Below are positions 30,425 to 37,182 of a stretch of 37,182 nt of DNA, in pieces (the first letter of the stretch is position 1; the number at the start of each line of letters is the position of its first letter). This DNA is from Paenibacillus ehimensis NBRC 15659 (lineage in GTDB: Bacteria > Bacillota > Bacilli > Paenibacillales > NBRC-103111), in the NCBI RefSeq assembly GCF_004000785.1, contig NZ_BILX01000069.1, positions 1 to 37,182 of the forward strand, read 5' to 3'. A model generated the notes under the pieces. That model had not been told where the DNA came from and did no database searches. It worked only from the letters and a program-made list of their open reading frames with translations. Position numbers and translations under genes: made by a program.

Positions 30425-30736
30425 ATGTCCAATCTGGATCGTGATGTCGATTTGGCTAAGCGGGCCAAAATTATCGAATGGCTAAAAACCGAACTGGTCG
30501 ATCAGCTGGCTCATCTGCTGAAGGGCATGTGGGAAGGCAGCCATGCCAAAATCGTTGACGGGCTGTCCAGCCTTATCGCCTGCTGCTATATCCTGGGACG
30601 ACGGCTTGGCATCTCTTCGCGCAGTTTGGATGAGGCGGTATTGGATAAAATGAAAAAGCACCGCGAAGAAGGACATCAACTGGAAGAGTGGTATGGCGAC
30701 ATATCCGCTGTGGAAGATCATTTGCGTAAGAGGTGA
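30425..30736 (+). CDS. MazG-like family protein
   Basis: A 103-residue all-alpha protein of the MazG-like family. It shows VDLAKRAKIIEWLKTELVDQLAHLL and a GLSSLIACCYILGRRLGI segment. The family may be nucleotide-pyrophosphohydrolase-like, but the full MazG metal-binding EExxE set is not obvious here, so activity is uncertain. The ATG at 30425 follows AAGGGGAG. Its stop codon overlaps the ribosome site of the next gene (AGAGGTGA), so the two are coupled. Confidence 0.75.
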   Translation: MSNLDRDVDLAKRAKIIEWLKTELVDQLAHLLKGMWEGSHAKIVDGLSSLIACCYILGRRLGISSRSLDEAVLDKMKKHREEGHQLEEWYGDISAVEDHLRKR

Positions 30737-30741
30737 ACTGC

Positions 30742-31668
30742 TTGGAAGGAACCCAAAAACCGCGTATGCTCGGGTGGAGCATTGCGTATATCTTTTTGCT
30801 TTTATCGATCTTTTTGCCGCTGCTGAGCTTGATTACGGCCGCTCTGCTGATAGTGCCGGTGCTGATCATGTATGTGAAGCTCGGAACCCGCCGGTTTTTG
30901 GTTCATTACATCGTTAGCTTGGCTGTCGTGTATTTCGTCGCCTCGCTGCTGGCCGGATGGCTCGGGGCGCTGCTCGTTTCGGTGTCGGTCTTTTTCCTGC
31001 CGCCGGTCATTCAGATGGGCAATCTGTACAAAAAGCGTGCCGCGGCGCGAACGGTGATTACAGCAGGGACGCTTACCTTGCTTGGCGAGCTGCTGCTCAC
31101 TCTCGTCGTCTGCTCCATGTTCGGCCTGAATCCGGTCGGCAGCATGAAGCGGTTTATGATGGAAAGCGTGCAGACGCTGCCGCCCCAGGTGCAGAGCATC
31201 ATGGCCATCGATATGGACACTTTTGTGCAGCTCATGGTACAGATGCTGCCGCTGTATATGATCGGCTTTTCGCTGTTCTACGTCGTCATCTCGCACTGGC
31301 TGGCGCGCAAGGTGCTGGTACGCTCGGGCGAGTCGATTCCGGCGTTTAAACCGATTAAGGATTGGATGCTGCCCAAATCGTTCGTGTGGCTGTATCTGCT
31401 TGCACTTATCCTGGAGATGTTCGTGAAGGACTCGAGATCGATGATCTTCACCGTGCTTCTCAACCTGCTTCCGCTGCTGATGGCGGCGTTTGCGGTTCAG
31501 GCGATAGCTTTTTTATTTTACGTGGCACATGTGAAACGATGGAACAAAACGCTGCCGATTGTGGGCATTCTTCTTCTGCTGTTCTTCCCGCCGGCTTACT
31601 TTATGTTCAGCTTGCTGGGCGTTTTCGACGTAGCTTTTCCGATCCGCGACCGTATGACCAGCAAATGA
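30742..31668 (+). CDS. YybS family membrane protein (DUF2232)
   Basis: A 308-residue integral membrane protein with about eight hydrophobic segments, of the DUF2232/YybS family; function unknown. In Bacillus it also lies directly upstream of gdpP (yybT) and rplI, so position supports the family call. I chose the TTG at 30742 (MEGTQKPRMLGW) because AGAGGTGA lies about 6 bases upstream; the GTG at 30733 is part of that site. It is 28 bases before gdpP. Confidence 0.88.
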   Translation: MEGTQKPRMLGWSIAYIFLLLSIFLPLLSLITAALLIVPVLIMYVKLGTRRFLVHYIVSLAVVYFVASLLAGWLGALLVSVSVFFLPPVIQMGNLYKKRAAARTVITAGTLTLLGELLLTLVVCSMFGLNPVGSMKRFMMESVQTLPPQVQSIMAIDMDTFVQLMVQMLPLYMIGFSLFYVVISHWLARKVLVRSGESIPAFKPIKDWMLPKSFVWLYLLALILEMFVKDSRSMIFTVLLNLLPLLMAAFAVQAIAFLFYVAHVKRWNKTLPIVGILLLLFFPPAYFMFSLLGVFDVAFPIRDRMTSK

Positions 31669-31696
31669 CTTATATTAGGGATTAGGAGCGAATGAA

Positions 31697-33658
31697 ATGC
31701 CGAAGTTCCTGTTGAAGCGTTGGCACGGAATGCATATCGTATGGATGTTTGCGCTGCTCACGGTGCTGATCCTGATTCTGTTCTTGTACTCGTGGATCAT
31801 CAGCGTGATCGCGCTGGTTCTGTGCGGCATTCTGGGGTACTATACCTTGCAGGCGGAACAGGCGTTCCGTAAGGAATTGAACGAATACGTCAGCACGCTG
31901 TCCCATCGGGTCAAGCGGGCGGGGAGCGAAGTCATCCACGAGCTTCCGCTGGGGATTCTCCTGTATAACGAGGATAAGATCATCGAATGGCATAACCCGT
32001 TTGTCGCGAAAATGCTGGGGAAAGATTCGCTGATCGGCGAGTCGGTCAACGAGATGTTTCCCGTGCTCAAAACCCGCAAGGACAAAGAGCTTAAGCTCGA
32101 GATGACGATTGACAAGCAGATTTATGAAGTGCAGGTCCGCCCGGATGAGCGGCTGCTTTATTTTACCGATATCACTGCGCTGAAATCGCTGCAGCTCCGC
32201 TATGAGGAAGAGAAGCTGGCGGTCGGCCTCGTCATGATGGACAATCTTGACGAGGCGACGCAGGGGCTGGACGACCAGACGCGCAGCATCATGATGGCTA
32301 AAGTGACGGGCGAGATCACCGAATGGGCGCAGAAGCATCAAATGTATCTGCGCCGGACGGCGTCGGACCGTTATTTAGTCATGATGGACCAAAAAGGGCT
32401 GAAGGCGCTCGAGCAGTCGCGCTTTGAAATTCTCGACGAGGTGCGGGACATCACGATCGAGAACAAGCTGCCGATGACGCTCAGTATCGGTATCGCCTCC
32501 GGCACGTCGTCGCTCACCGAGCTCGGTCACTGGGCGCAGACGAGCTTGGATATGGCGCTCGGGCGCGGCGGCGATCAGGCGGCGGTGAAGGTCGGGGAGC
32601 GGCTATCGTTCTACGGTGGCCGGACAAACGCGATCGAGAAGCGCACGCGGGTGCGGGCCCGGGTCATTTCCCATGCGCTGCGGGACTTGATCAAGGATTG
32701 CGATAAGGTCGTCATCATGGGGCACCGGATACCGGATATGGATGCGATCGGCGCGGCCATCGGGGTGCTCAAGATGGCGCATATCAGCAACAAGGAAGGC
32801 TACATCGTGCTGGAAGGGGTCAATCCGTCCATCCAGAAGCTGATGGAGACGGTCTACGAGGACGAGAAGCTGAACCGGTGGTTTATTACGCCGGATCAGG
32901 CGATGCAGATTACGAATTCGCGCACGCTAGCGGTCATTGTCGATACGCATCGGGCCTCGATGACGCCGGAGCCGCGGCTGCTGCAGCTCACGCCGCGCAA
33001 AGTGGTGGTTGACCATCACCGACGCAGCGAGGACTTCATCCACGATGCCACGCTCGTCTATATGGAGCCTTACGCTTCGTCCACCTGTGAGCTGGTGACG
33101 GAGCTGCTGCAATATTTCCACGAGCGGCTGACGATGGGCGTGCTGGAGGCGACGGCGCTGCTGGCCGGCATCGTGGTCGATACGAGAAGCTTTAGCCTGC
33201 GTACGGGCGCGCGGACGTTCGAAGCCGCGTCATTCCTGAGGCGGAGCGGGGCCGATTCCTCATTGATCCAGCGGCTGCTCAAGGAAGATCTGGAGCATTA
33301 CATTCAGAAGGCGGACGTAATCAAGAACGCCGTCGTGATCTTCGACCATATTGCGCTTGCGGTGAACGAGCCGGGACGTAAATATTCACAGTTGCTCATT
33401 GCCCAAGTTGCTGATACATTGTTAACTATGACAGGAATTATGGCGTCGTTCGTCATCAGCGAACGGCCGGACGGTCTGATCGGCATCAGCGCACGGTCGC
33501 TTGGCCAGATGAACGTCCAGGTCGTGATGGAACGGATGGGCGGCGGCGGCCATTTGACCAATGCGGCTACGCAATTGGAAGGTACGCTTGCGGAGGCTAC
33601 GCAGCGGTTAAAGCAAATACTTAGCGAGATTCATGCGGAGGAGGGGTTGTTCGAATGA
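31697..33658 (+). CDS. gdpP: Cyclic-di-AMP phosphodiesterase GdpP
   Basis: A 653-residue membrane protein that hydrolyses cyclic di-AMP to pApA. Two membrane segments (about 14-31 and 33-50) are followed by a PAS-like domain (about 80-160), a degenerate GGDEF domain (about 170-305, the signature reduced to GRGGDQA), and a DHH-DHHA1 phosphodiesterase (GHRIPDMDA at 342-350, VDHH at 438-441, GGGGHLTNAATQ near the C-terminus). The ATG start follows TTAGGAGCG. Its TGA overlaps the rplI ATG, as in Bacillus. Confidence 0.96.
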   Translation: MPKFLLKRWHGMHIVWMFALLTVLILILFLYSWIISVIALVLCGILGYYTLQAEQAFRKELNEYVSTLSHRVKRAGSEVIHELPLGILLYNEDKIIEWHNPFVAKMLGKDSLIGESVNEMFPVLKTRKDKELKLEMTIDKQIYEVQVRPDERLLYFTDITALKSLQLRYEEEKLAVGLVMMDNLDEATQGLDDQTRSIMMAKVTGEITEWAQKHQMYLRRTASDRYLVMMDQKGLKALEQSRFEILDEVRDITIENKLPMTLSIGIASGTSSLTELGHWAQTSLDMALGRGGDQAAVKVGERLSFYGGRTNAIEKRTRVRARVISHALRDLIKDCDKVVIMGHRIPDMDAIGAAIGVLKMAHISNKEGYIVLEGVNPSIQKLMETVYEDEKLNRWFITPDQAMQITNSRTLAVIVDTHRASMTPEPRLLQLTPRKVVVDHHRRSEDFIHDATLVYMEPYASSTCELVTELLQYFHERLTMGVLEATALLAGIVVDTRSFSLRTGARTFEAASFLRRSGADSSLIQRLLKEDLEHYIQKADVIKNAVVIFDHIALAVNEPGRKYSQLLIAQVADTLLTMTGIMASFVISERPDGLIGISARSLGQMNVQVVMERMGGGGHLTNAATQLEGTLAEATQRLKQILSEIHAEEGLFE

Positions 33659-34098
33659 AAGTCATTTTCTTGAAGGACGTCAAAGGCCAAGGAAAGAAAG
33701 GCGAAGTGAAAGAGGTTTCCGAAGGCTACGCGACGAATTTCTTATTTAAACAGCAGCTGGCCGCGCCGGCCAGCGATTCGGCGATGAAGACACTGGAGCA
33801 GCAGAAGAAGGCCGAGGATCGTAAAAAAGCGCAGGAGAAAGCGGACGCGCAGGAGCTCGGCAAGAAGCTCGGCGAGCTGACGGTTCAGCTGAAAGCAAAA
33901 TCCGGAGCGGACGGCCGCTTGTTCGGGGCCGTATCGAACAAGCAGGTAGCGGAAGCGCTGGAGAAGCAGGGGATTAAGCTGGATAAACGCAAAATCGTGA
34001 TGGACGAGCCGATCCGCACGCTCGGGGTGACCGAGGTGGTCGTCAAGCTGCATCCGGAAGTAACCAGCAAGCTGAAGGTTCACGTGGTGGAAGAATAG
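33655..34098 (+). CDS. rplI: 50S ribosomal protein L9
   Basis: A 147-residue L9. The N-terminal domain MKVIFLKDVKGQGKKGEVKEV is typical. A long charged connecting helix (about 45-80) leads to the C-terminal RNA-binding domain (GRLFGAVSNKQVAEAL, KRKIVMDEPIRTLG). It starts inside the gdpP stop (ATGA overlap) and precedes the replicative helicase gene, the usual Bacillota arrangement. Confidence 0.98.
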   Translation: MKVIFLKDVKGQGKKGEVKEVSEGYATNFLFKQQLAAPASDSAMKTLEQQKKAEDRKKAQEKADAQELGKKLGELTVQLKAKSGADGRLFGAVSNKQVAEALEKQGIKLDKRKIVMDEPIRTLGVTEVVVKLHPEVTSKLKVHVVEE

Positions 34099-34215
34099 AT
34101 CGGCTGGTCCGATGATGATACGTTTTTTTGGGGAAATGACAGTGCAGGAGCGGGCGGTGAAAGGCAGCCGGCTCCTGCGTCGTTATAGGGCAATATCCAG
34201 TGGGGAGGATAACGG

Positions 34216-35574
34216 ATGAACGAGAGTTTGTTTATGGATCGCATCCCTCCGCAAAATTTGGAAGCCGAGCAGGCGGTGCTCGGCGCTATTTTGCTTGACG
34301 GCGACGCGCTGGTCACGGCGATGGAGCGGGTCACGAGCGACGACTTCTACCGCGGCTCGCACCAGCGCATCTTCGAAGCGATGATCGAAATTGCGGAGGC
34401 GAACGAGCCGGTCGATTTGATCACGCTGACGGCCCGGCTGCAGGATAAGAAGCAGCTGGAGGAAGTCGGCGGCATCAGCTATTTGTCGGAGCTGGCCAAT
34501 GCGGTGCCGACGGCGGCCAACGTCGATTACTACGCGCAGATCGTGGAAGAGAAGTCGATGCTCCGCCGCCTGATCCGCGCCGCGACCCAGATCGTCACGA
34601 ACGGCTATTCCGGCGAGGACGAAGTGGGAACGCTGCTCAGCGACGCCGAGCAGCGGATTATGGAGATTTCGCAAGCGCGTTCGGGCTCCGGGTTCATTGC
34701 CATCAAAGACGTGCTGATGGAGGTTTTCGACAAGGTCGAGTTCCTTTTCAACCAGAAGGGGAGTACGACGGGAGTCCGCTCCGGCTTTGCCGATCTCGAC
34801 AAGATGACGTCCGGGTTCCAACGTTCAGACCTCATTATTGTAGCGGCGCGTCCCTCGGTAGGGAAAACGGCCTTCGCCCTGAATATCGCGCAGAACGTCG
34901 GGGTACGGGAAAAGGAAACCGTAGCCATCTTCAGTCTCGAGATGGGCGCGGCCCAGCTCGTGCAGCGGATGATCTGCGCCGAGGCGAATGTGGACGCCGG
35001 CCGGATGCGGACGGGCTTTCTGGAGCCGGACGATTGGGAAAAGCTGACGATGGCGATCGGATCGCTGTCGGAGGCGAATATCTACATCGACGATTCGCCG
35101 TCCGTCACGGTGGCGGACATTCGCGCGAAGTGCCGGAGGCTGAAGAAGGAGAAAGGCCTCGGTATGATTCTGATCGACTACCTGCAGCTGATTCACGGCC
35201 GCGGCAAGGGCGATAACCGGCAGCAGGAAGTTTCGGAAATTTCGCGTACGCTGAAGCAAATCGCGCGTGAGCTGGACGTGCCGGTCATTGCGCTGTCGCA
35301 GCTCAGCCGGGGCGTAGAGCAGCGGCAGGACAAGCGGCCGATGATGTCCGACCTTCGGGAATCCGGTTCGATCGAGCAGGACGCCGATATCGTGGCGTTC
35401 CTGTACCGTGACGACTACTACGACAAGGAATCGGAGAAAAAGAACATCATCGAGATCATTATCGCCAAGCAGCGGAACGGTCCGGTGGGGACGGTGGAGC
35501 TGGCGTTTCTTAAAAACTACAACAAATTCGTCAATCTCGACCGGTCGCATCAGGAGATGGCGATGGCGCGTTAA
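34216..35574 (+). CDS. dnaB: Replicative DNA helicase (DnaB; DnaC in Bacillus)
   Basis: A 452-residue hexameric helicase. The N-terminal domain (about 1-150) opens IPPQNLEAEQAVLGAILLD. The RecA-like C-terminal ATPase has Walker A ARPSVGKT at 211-218, Walker B MILIDYLQLI and the arginine-finger region DADIVAFLYRDDYY. No intein is present. The ATG follows GGGGAGGAT. It is the last gene before a strong terminator and the purA promoter. Confidence 0.98.
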   Translation: MNESLFMDRIPPQNLEAEQAVLGAILLDGDALVTAMERVTSDDFYRGSHQRIFEAMIEIAEANEPVDLITLTARLQDKKQLEEVGGISYLSELANAVPTAANVDYYAQIVEEKSMLRRLIRAATQIVTNGYSGEDEVGTLLSDAEQRIMEISQARSGSGFIAIKDVLMEVFDKVEFLFNQKGSTTGVRSGFADLDKMTSGFQRSDLIIVAARPSVGKTAFALNIAQNVGVREKETVAIFSLEMGAAQLVQRMICAEANVDAGRMRTGFLEPDDWEKLTMAIGSLSEANIYIDDSPSVTVADIRAKCRRLKKEKGLGMILIDYLQLIHGRGKGDNRQQEVSEISRTLKQIARELDVPVIALSQLSRGVEQRQDKRPMMSDLRESGSIEQDADIVAFLYRDDYYDKESEKKNIIEIIIAKQRNGPVGTVELAFLKNYNKFVNLDRSHQEMAMAR

Positions 35575-35645
35575 CCGTAGCCCCGGTACGATTTGTTGCA
35601 CGGGGAACATTTTTTTGCGGAAATTGGTTTAAGATAGCATAAAGG

Positions 35646-35688
35646 ACGGCAACCTGCGGTAGAATACCCGCAGGTGCCGTTTTTTTTG
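35646..35688 (+). terminator. Intrinsic terminator after dnaB
   Basis: ACGGC plus ACCTGCGG (35646-35659, one bulged A) pairs with CCGCAGGT-GCCGT (35668-35680), then seven to eight Ts. Confidence 0.9.
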
Positions 35689-35711
35689 CGTTAGGATGGG
35701 TGTGGTGAATG

Positions 35712-35755
35712 TTTTCCGAACAATGCTGGGCGATGGATTATAATTGTTCGTTTTT
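35712..35755. promoter_or_regulatory. PurR operator: paired inverted PurBoxes upstream of purA
   Basis: The right-pointing box TTTTCCGAACAAT (35712-35724) and the left-pointing box at 35743-35755 (minus strand AAAAACGAACAAT) are separated by 18 bases. This matches the Bacillus PurR arrangement of two inverted PurBoxes around CGAAC with 16-17 base spacing. The second box abuts the purA -35. Confidence 0.75.
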
Positions 35756-35756
35756 A

Positions 35757-35785
35757 TTGACTTTGCTTTAGTCTACTGCTAAACT
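35757..35785 (+). promoter_or_regulatory. Promoter of purA
   Basis: TTGACT (35757-35762) and TAAACT (35780-35785) are 17 bases apart. The 60-base leader holds two small hairpins (GGTGC-GTT-GCACC and AGGTGG/CCACCT). Confidence 0.65.
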
Positions 35786-35851
35786 AGTCATGGTGCGTTG
35801 CACCGTAAAGGCTAATATTAGGTGGTTTCCCACCTCACGGGGGTAGTGAAG

Positions 35852-37135
35852 ATGTCAACGGTAGTGGTTGTCGGAACCCAATGGGGAGACGAAGGAAAAG
35901 GAAAGATTACCGACTTTCTGGCAGAGTCCGCAGAGGTTGTCGCTCGCTATCAGGGCGGGAACAACGCCGGACACACCATTCTCATTAACGATAAAAAGTA
36001 TAAGCTGACGATGATTCCTTCCGGCATTTTTTATGAAGATAAAGTATGCGTCATCGGCAACGGGATGGTCATTAATCCGGGTGCGTTGCTTGAAGAAATC
36101 CGCTATATTCACGAGAACGGCTTTTCGACGAAAAACCTGCGCATCAGCGACCGCGCGCATGTCATCATGCCTTATCATCTGCTGCTCGACGGTCTGGAAG
36201 AAGAGCGCAAAGGCGAAAATAAAATCGGCACGACCCGCAAAGGGATCGGCCCTTGCTACATGGACAAAGCGGCACGGAACGGCATCCGGATCGCCGATCT
36301 GATGGATGCGGAAGAATTCGAGAGCAAAGTGCGCCGGCTCGTCGCCGAGAAGAACACGCTGATCGAGCAAGTGTACGGCTCCAAAGGAATCGACGCTGAC
36401 TCGATCATTCAGGAGTACCTCGGATACGCCGAGCAGCTTCGTCCTTACGTCACCGATACGTCGGTGGTCTTGAACGACCTGATCGACGCCGGCAAGAAGG
36501 TGCTGTTCGAAGGGGCGCAGGGCGTCATGCTCGACATCGACCAAGGCACGTACCCGTTCGTTACTTCGTCGAACCCTTCGGCGGGTGGCGTTTGCATCGG
36601 CTCGGGTGTCGGTCCTTCGAAAATTCAGCAAATCATCGGCGTGGCCAAATCGTATACGACGCGCGTAGGCGACGGTCCGTTCCCAACCGAGCTGATGAAC
36701 GAAACCGGCGACTGGATTCGCGAGCGGGGCAACGAGTACGGCACGGTGACCGGCAGACCGCGCCGCGTCGGCTGGTTCGACAGTGTCGTCGTCCGCCACG
36801 CCCGCCGGGTCAGCGGCATCACGGGGTTGTCCTTGAACTCGCTCGACGTGCTCGCCGGCCTGGAAACGGTCAAAATCTGCACCGCGTACACGTACCGCGG
36901 CGAAACGATCAGCCATTACCCGGCAAGCCTGAAAATGCTGGCCGAGTGCAAGCCGGTATACGAGGAGCTTCCTGGCTGGAGCGAAGACTTGTCGGGCGTC
37001 CGCAAGCTTGAGGATCTGCCAGAGAACGCCAGACGTTACGTCGAGCGCGTGTCCGAGCTGACGGGCATTCCGATCGCCATCTTCTCGGTTGGCCGCAACC
37101 GCGAGCAGACGAATCTGGTGAAGCCGATTTATTAA
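35852..37135 (+). CDS. purA: Adenylosuccinate synthetase
   Basis: A 427-residue enzyme that joins IMP and aspartate using GTP to form adenylosuccinate, the first committed step to AMP. The signature GTQWGDEGKGKITD (residues 8-21, catalytic Asp13) is intact, with GGNNAGHT (His41), GIGPCYMDKAARNGIR, EGAQGVMLDID and TGRPRRVGW further along. The ATG at 35852 gives the family length; the frame is open 10 codons upstream but lies in the leader. Purine control is likely through the PurR operator. Confidence 0.98.
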   Translation: MSTVVVVGTQWGDEGKGKITDFLAESAEVVARYQGGNNAGHTILINDKKYKLTMIPSGIFYEDKVCVIGNGMVINPGALLEEIRYIHENGFSTKNLRISDRAHVIMPYHLLLDGLEEERKGENKIGTTRKGIGPCYMDKAARNGIRIADLMDAEEFESKVRRLVAEKNTLIEQVYGSKGIDADSIIQEYLGYAEQLRPYVTDTSVVLNDLIDAGKKVLFEGAQGVMLDIDQGTYPFVTSSNPSAGGVCIGSGVGPSKIQQIIGVAKSYTTRVGDGPFPTELMNETGDWIRERGNEYGTVTGRPRRVGWFDSVVVRHARRVSGITGLSLNSLDVLAGLETVKICTAYTYRGETISHYPASLKMLAECKPVYEELPGWSEDLSGVRKLEDLPENARRYVERVSELTGIPIAIFSVGRNREQTNLVKPIY

Positions 37136-37182
37136 TTTGGAATTGGAAATAGAAAACCCCTCGGGCCGTTCTTGACTCACGG

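Noticed and set aside
34144..34178. Inverted repeat GCAGGAGC/GCTCCTGC between rplI and dnaB.
   Set aside because: No T-run follows and the loop is long, so I could not call it a terminator; it may simply be chance.
35581..35616. CCCCG/CGGGG with a later T-run after dnaB, a possible first terminator.
   Set aside because: Short stem, long loop, and four bases separate it from the Ts; the terminator at 35646-35688 is far better.
1..37182. Mobile elements, prophage or CRISPR.
   Set aside because: No transposase, integrase, terminal repeats or spacer-repeat arrays were seen anywhere in the window.

Overview
This window is the replication-origin region of an endospore-forming, moderately GC-rich low-GC-lineage Gram-positive bacterium, most likely Paenibacillus or a close relative. 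That assignment rests on gene order and protein content read by eye, not on a database search. The order remB-gyrB-gyrA-HD-GYP leading into an rRNA operon, together with yidC/spoIIIJ, jag, noc, soj, spo0J/parB and yyaC, fits Paenibacillaceae.

Left arm (about 1-11258), all on the minus strand and transcribed away from the origin: dnaA, dnaN, yaaA (S4 domain), recF, remB, gyrB, a polysaccharide deacetylase inserted between the gyrase genes, gyrA, an HD-GYP phosphodiesterase, then the promoter and leader of an rRNA operon that runs off the left edge.

Origin: a two-part oriC. One DnaA-box cluster lies between dnaA and rpmH (11338-11660). The second lies between dnaA and dnaN (9772-9876), beside a TAG/TAA trinucleotide run that matches the DnaA-trio unwinding element of Bacillus. 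Two Spo0A-box-like sites lie in the dnaA-rpmH gap. The dnaA terminator hairpin is itself built from DnaA boxes.

Right arm (11764 onward), mostly on the plus strand: rpmH-rnpA-yidC-jag, mnmE-mnmG-rsmG, parS-noc, a 434-base non-coding gap with a strong terminator, then soj-parB with an internal parS. Next come a cysteine desulfurase-like enzyme, a DUF4446 protein, convergent yyaC, a DUF3343 (Se/S carrier-like) protein, an MscS channel, DUF951 and tRNA-Ser(CGA). A short accessory stretch follows (XRE regulator, two unknown small proteins, a YjzC-like protein), and then rpsF-ssb-rpsR. After a GH123/DUF4091 glycosidase-like gene there is a CBS protein, a MazG-like protein, YybS/DUF2232, gdpP, rplI, the replicative helicase gene and purA, the last with a PurR operator.

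The genes serve chromosome replication and its control (dnaA, dnaN, recF, gyrAB, dnaB, oriC), segregation and nucleoid occlusion (soj, parB, noc, parS), translation and tRNA modification (rpmH, rnpA, rpsF, rpsR, rplI, mnmE, mnmG, rsmG), and nucleotide second messengers (HD-GYP, GdpP). I found no transposase, prophage or CRISPR array. The most interesting departures from the core plan are the DnaA-box terminator hairpin, the noc-soj intergenic RNA candidate, the cysteine desulfurase/DUF3343 pair, and the unusual neighbours of gyrase, rpsR and gdpP.
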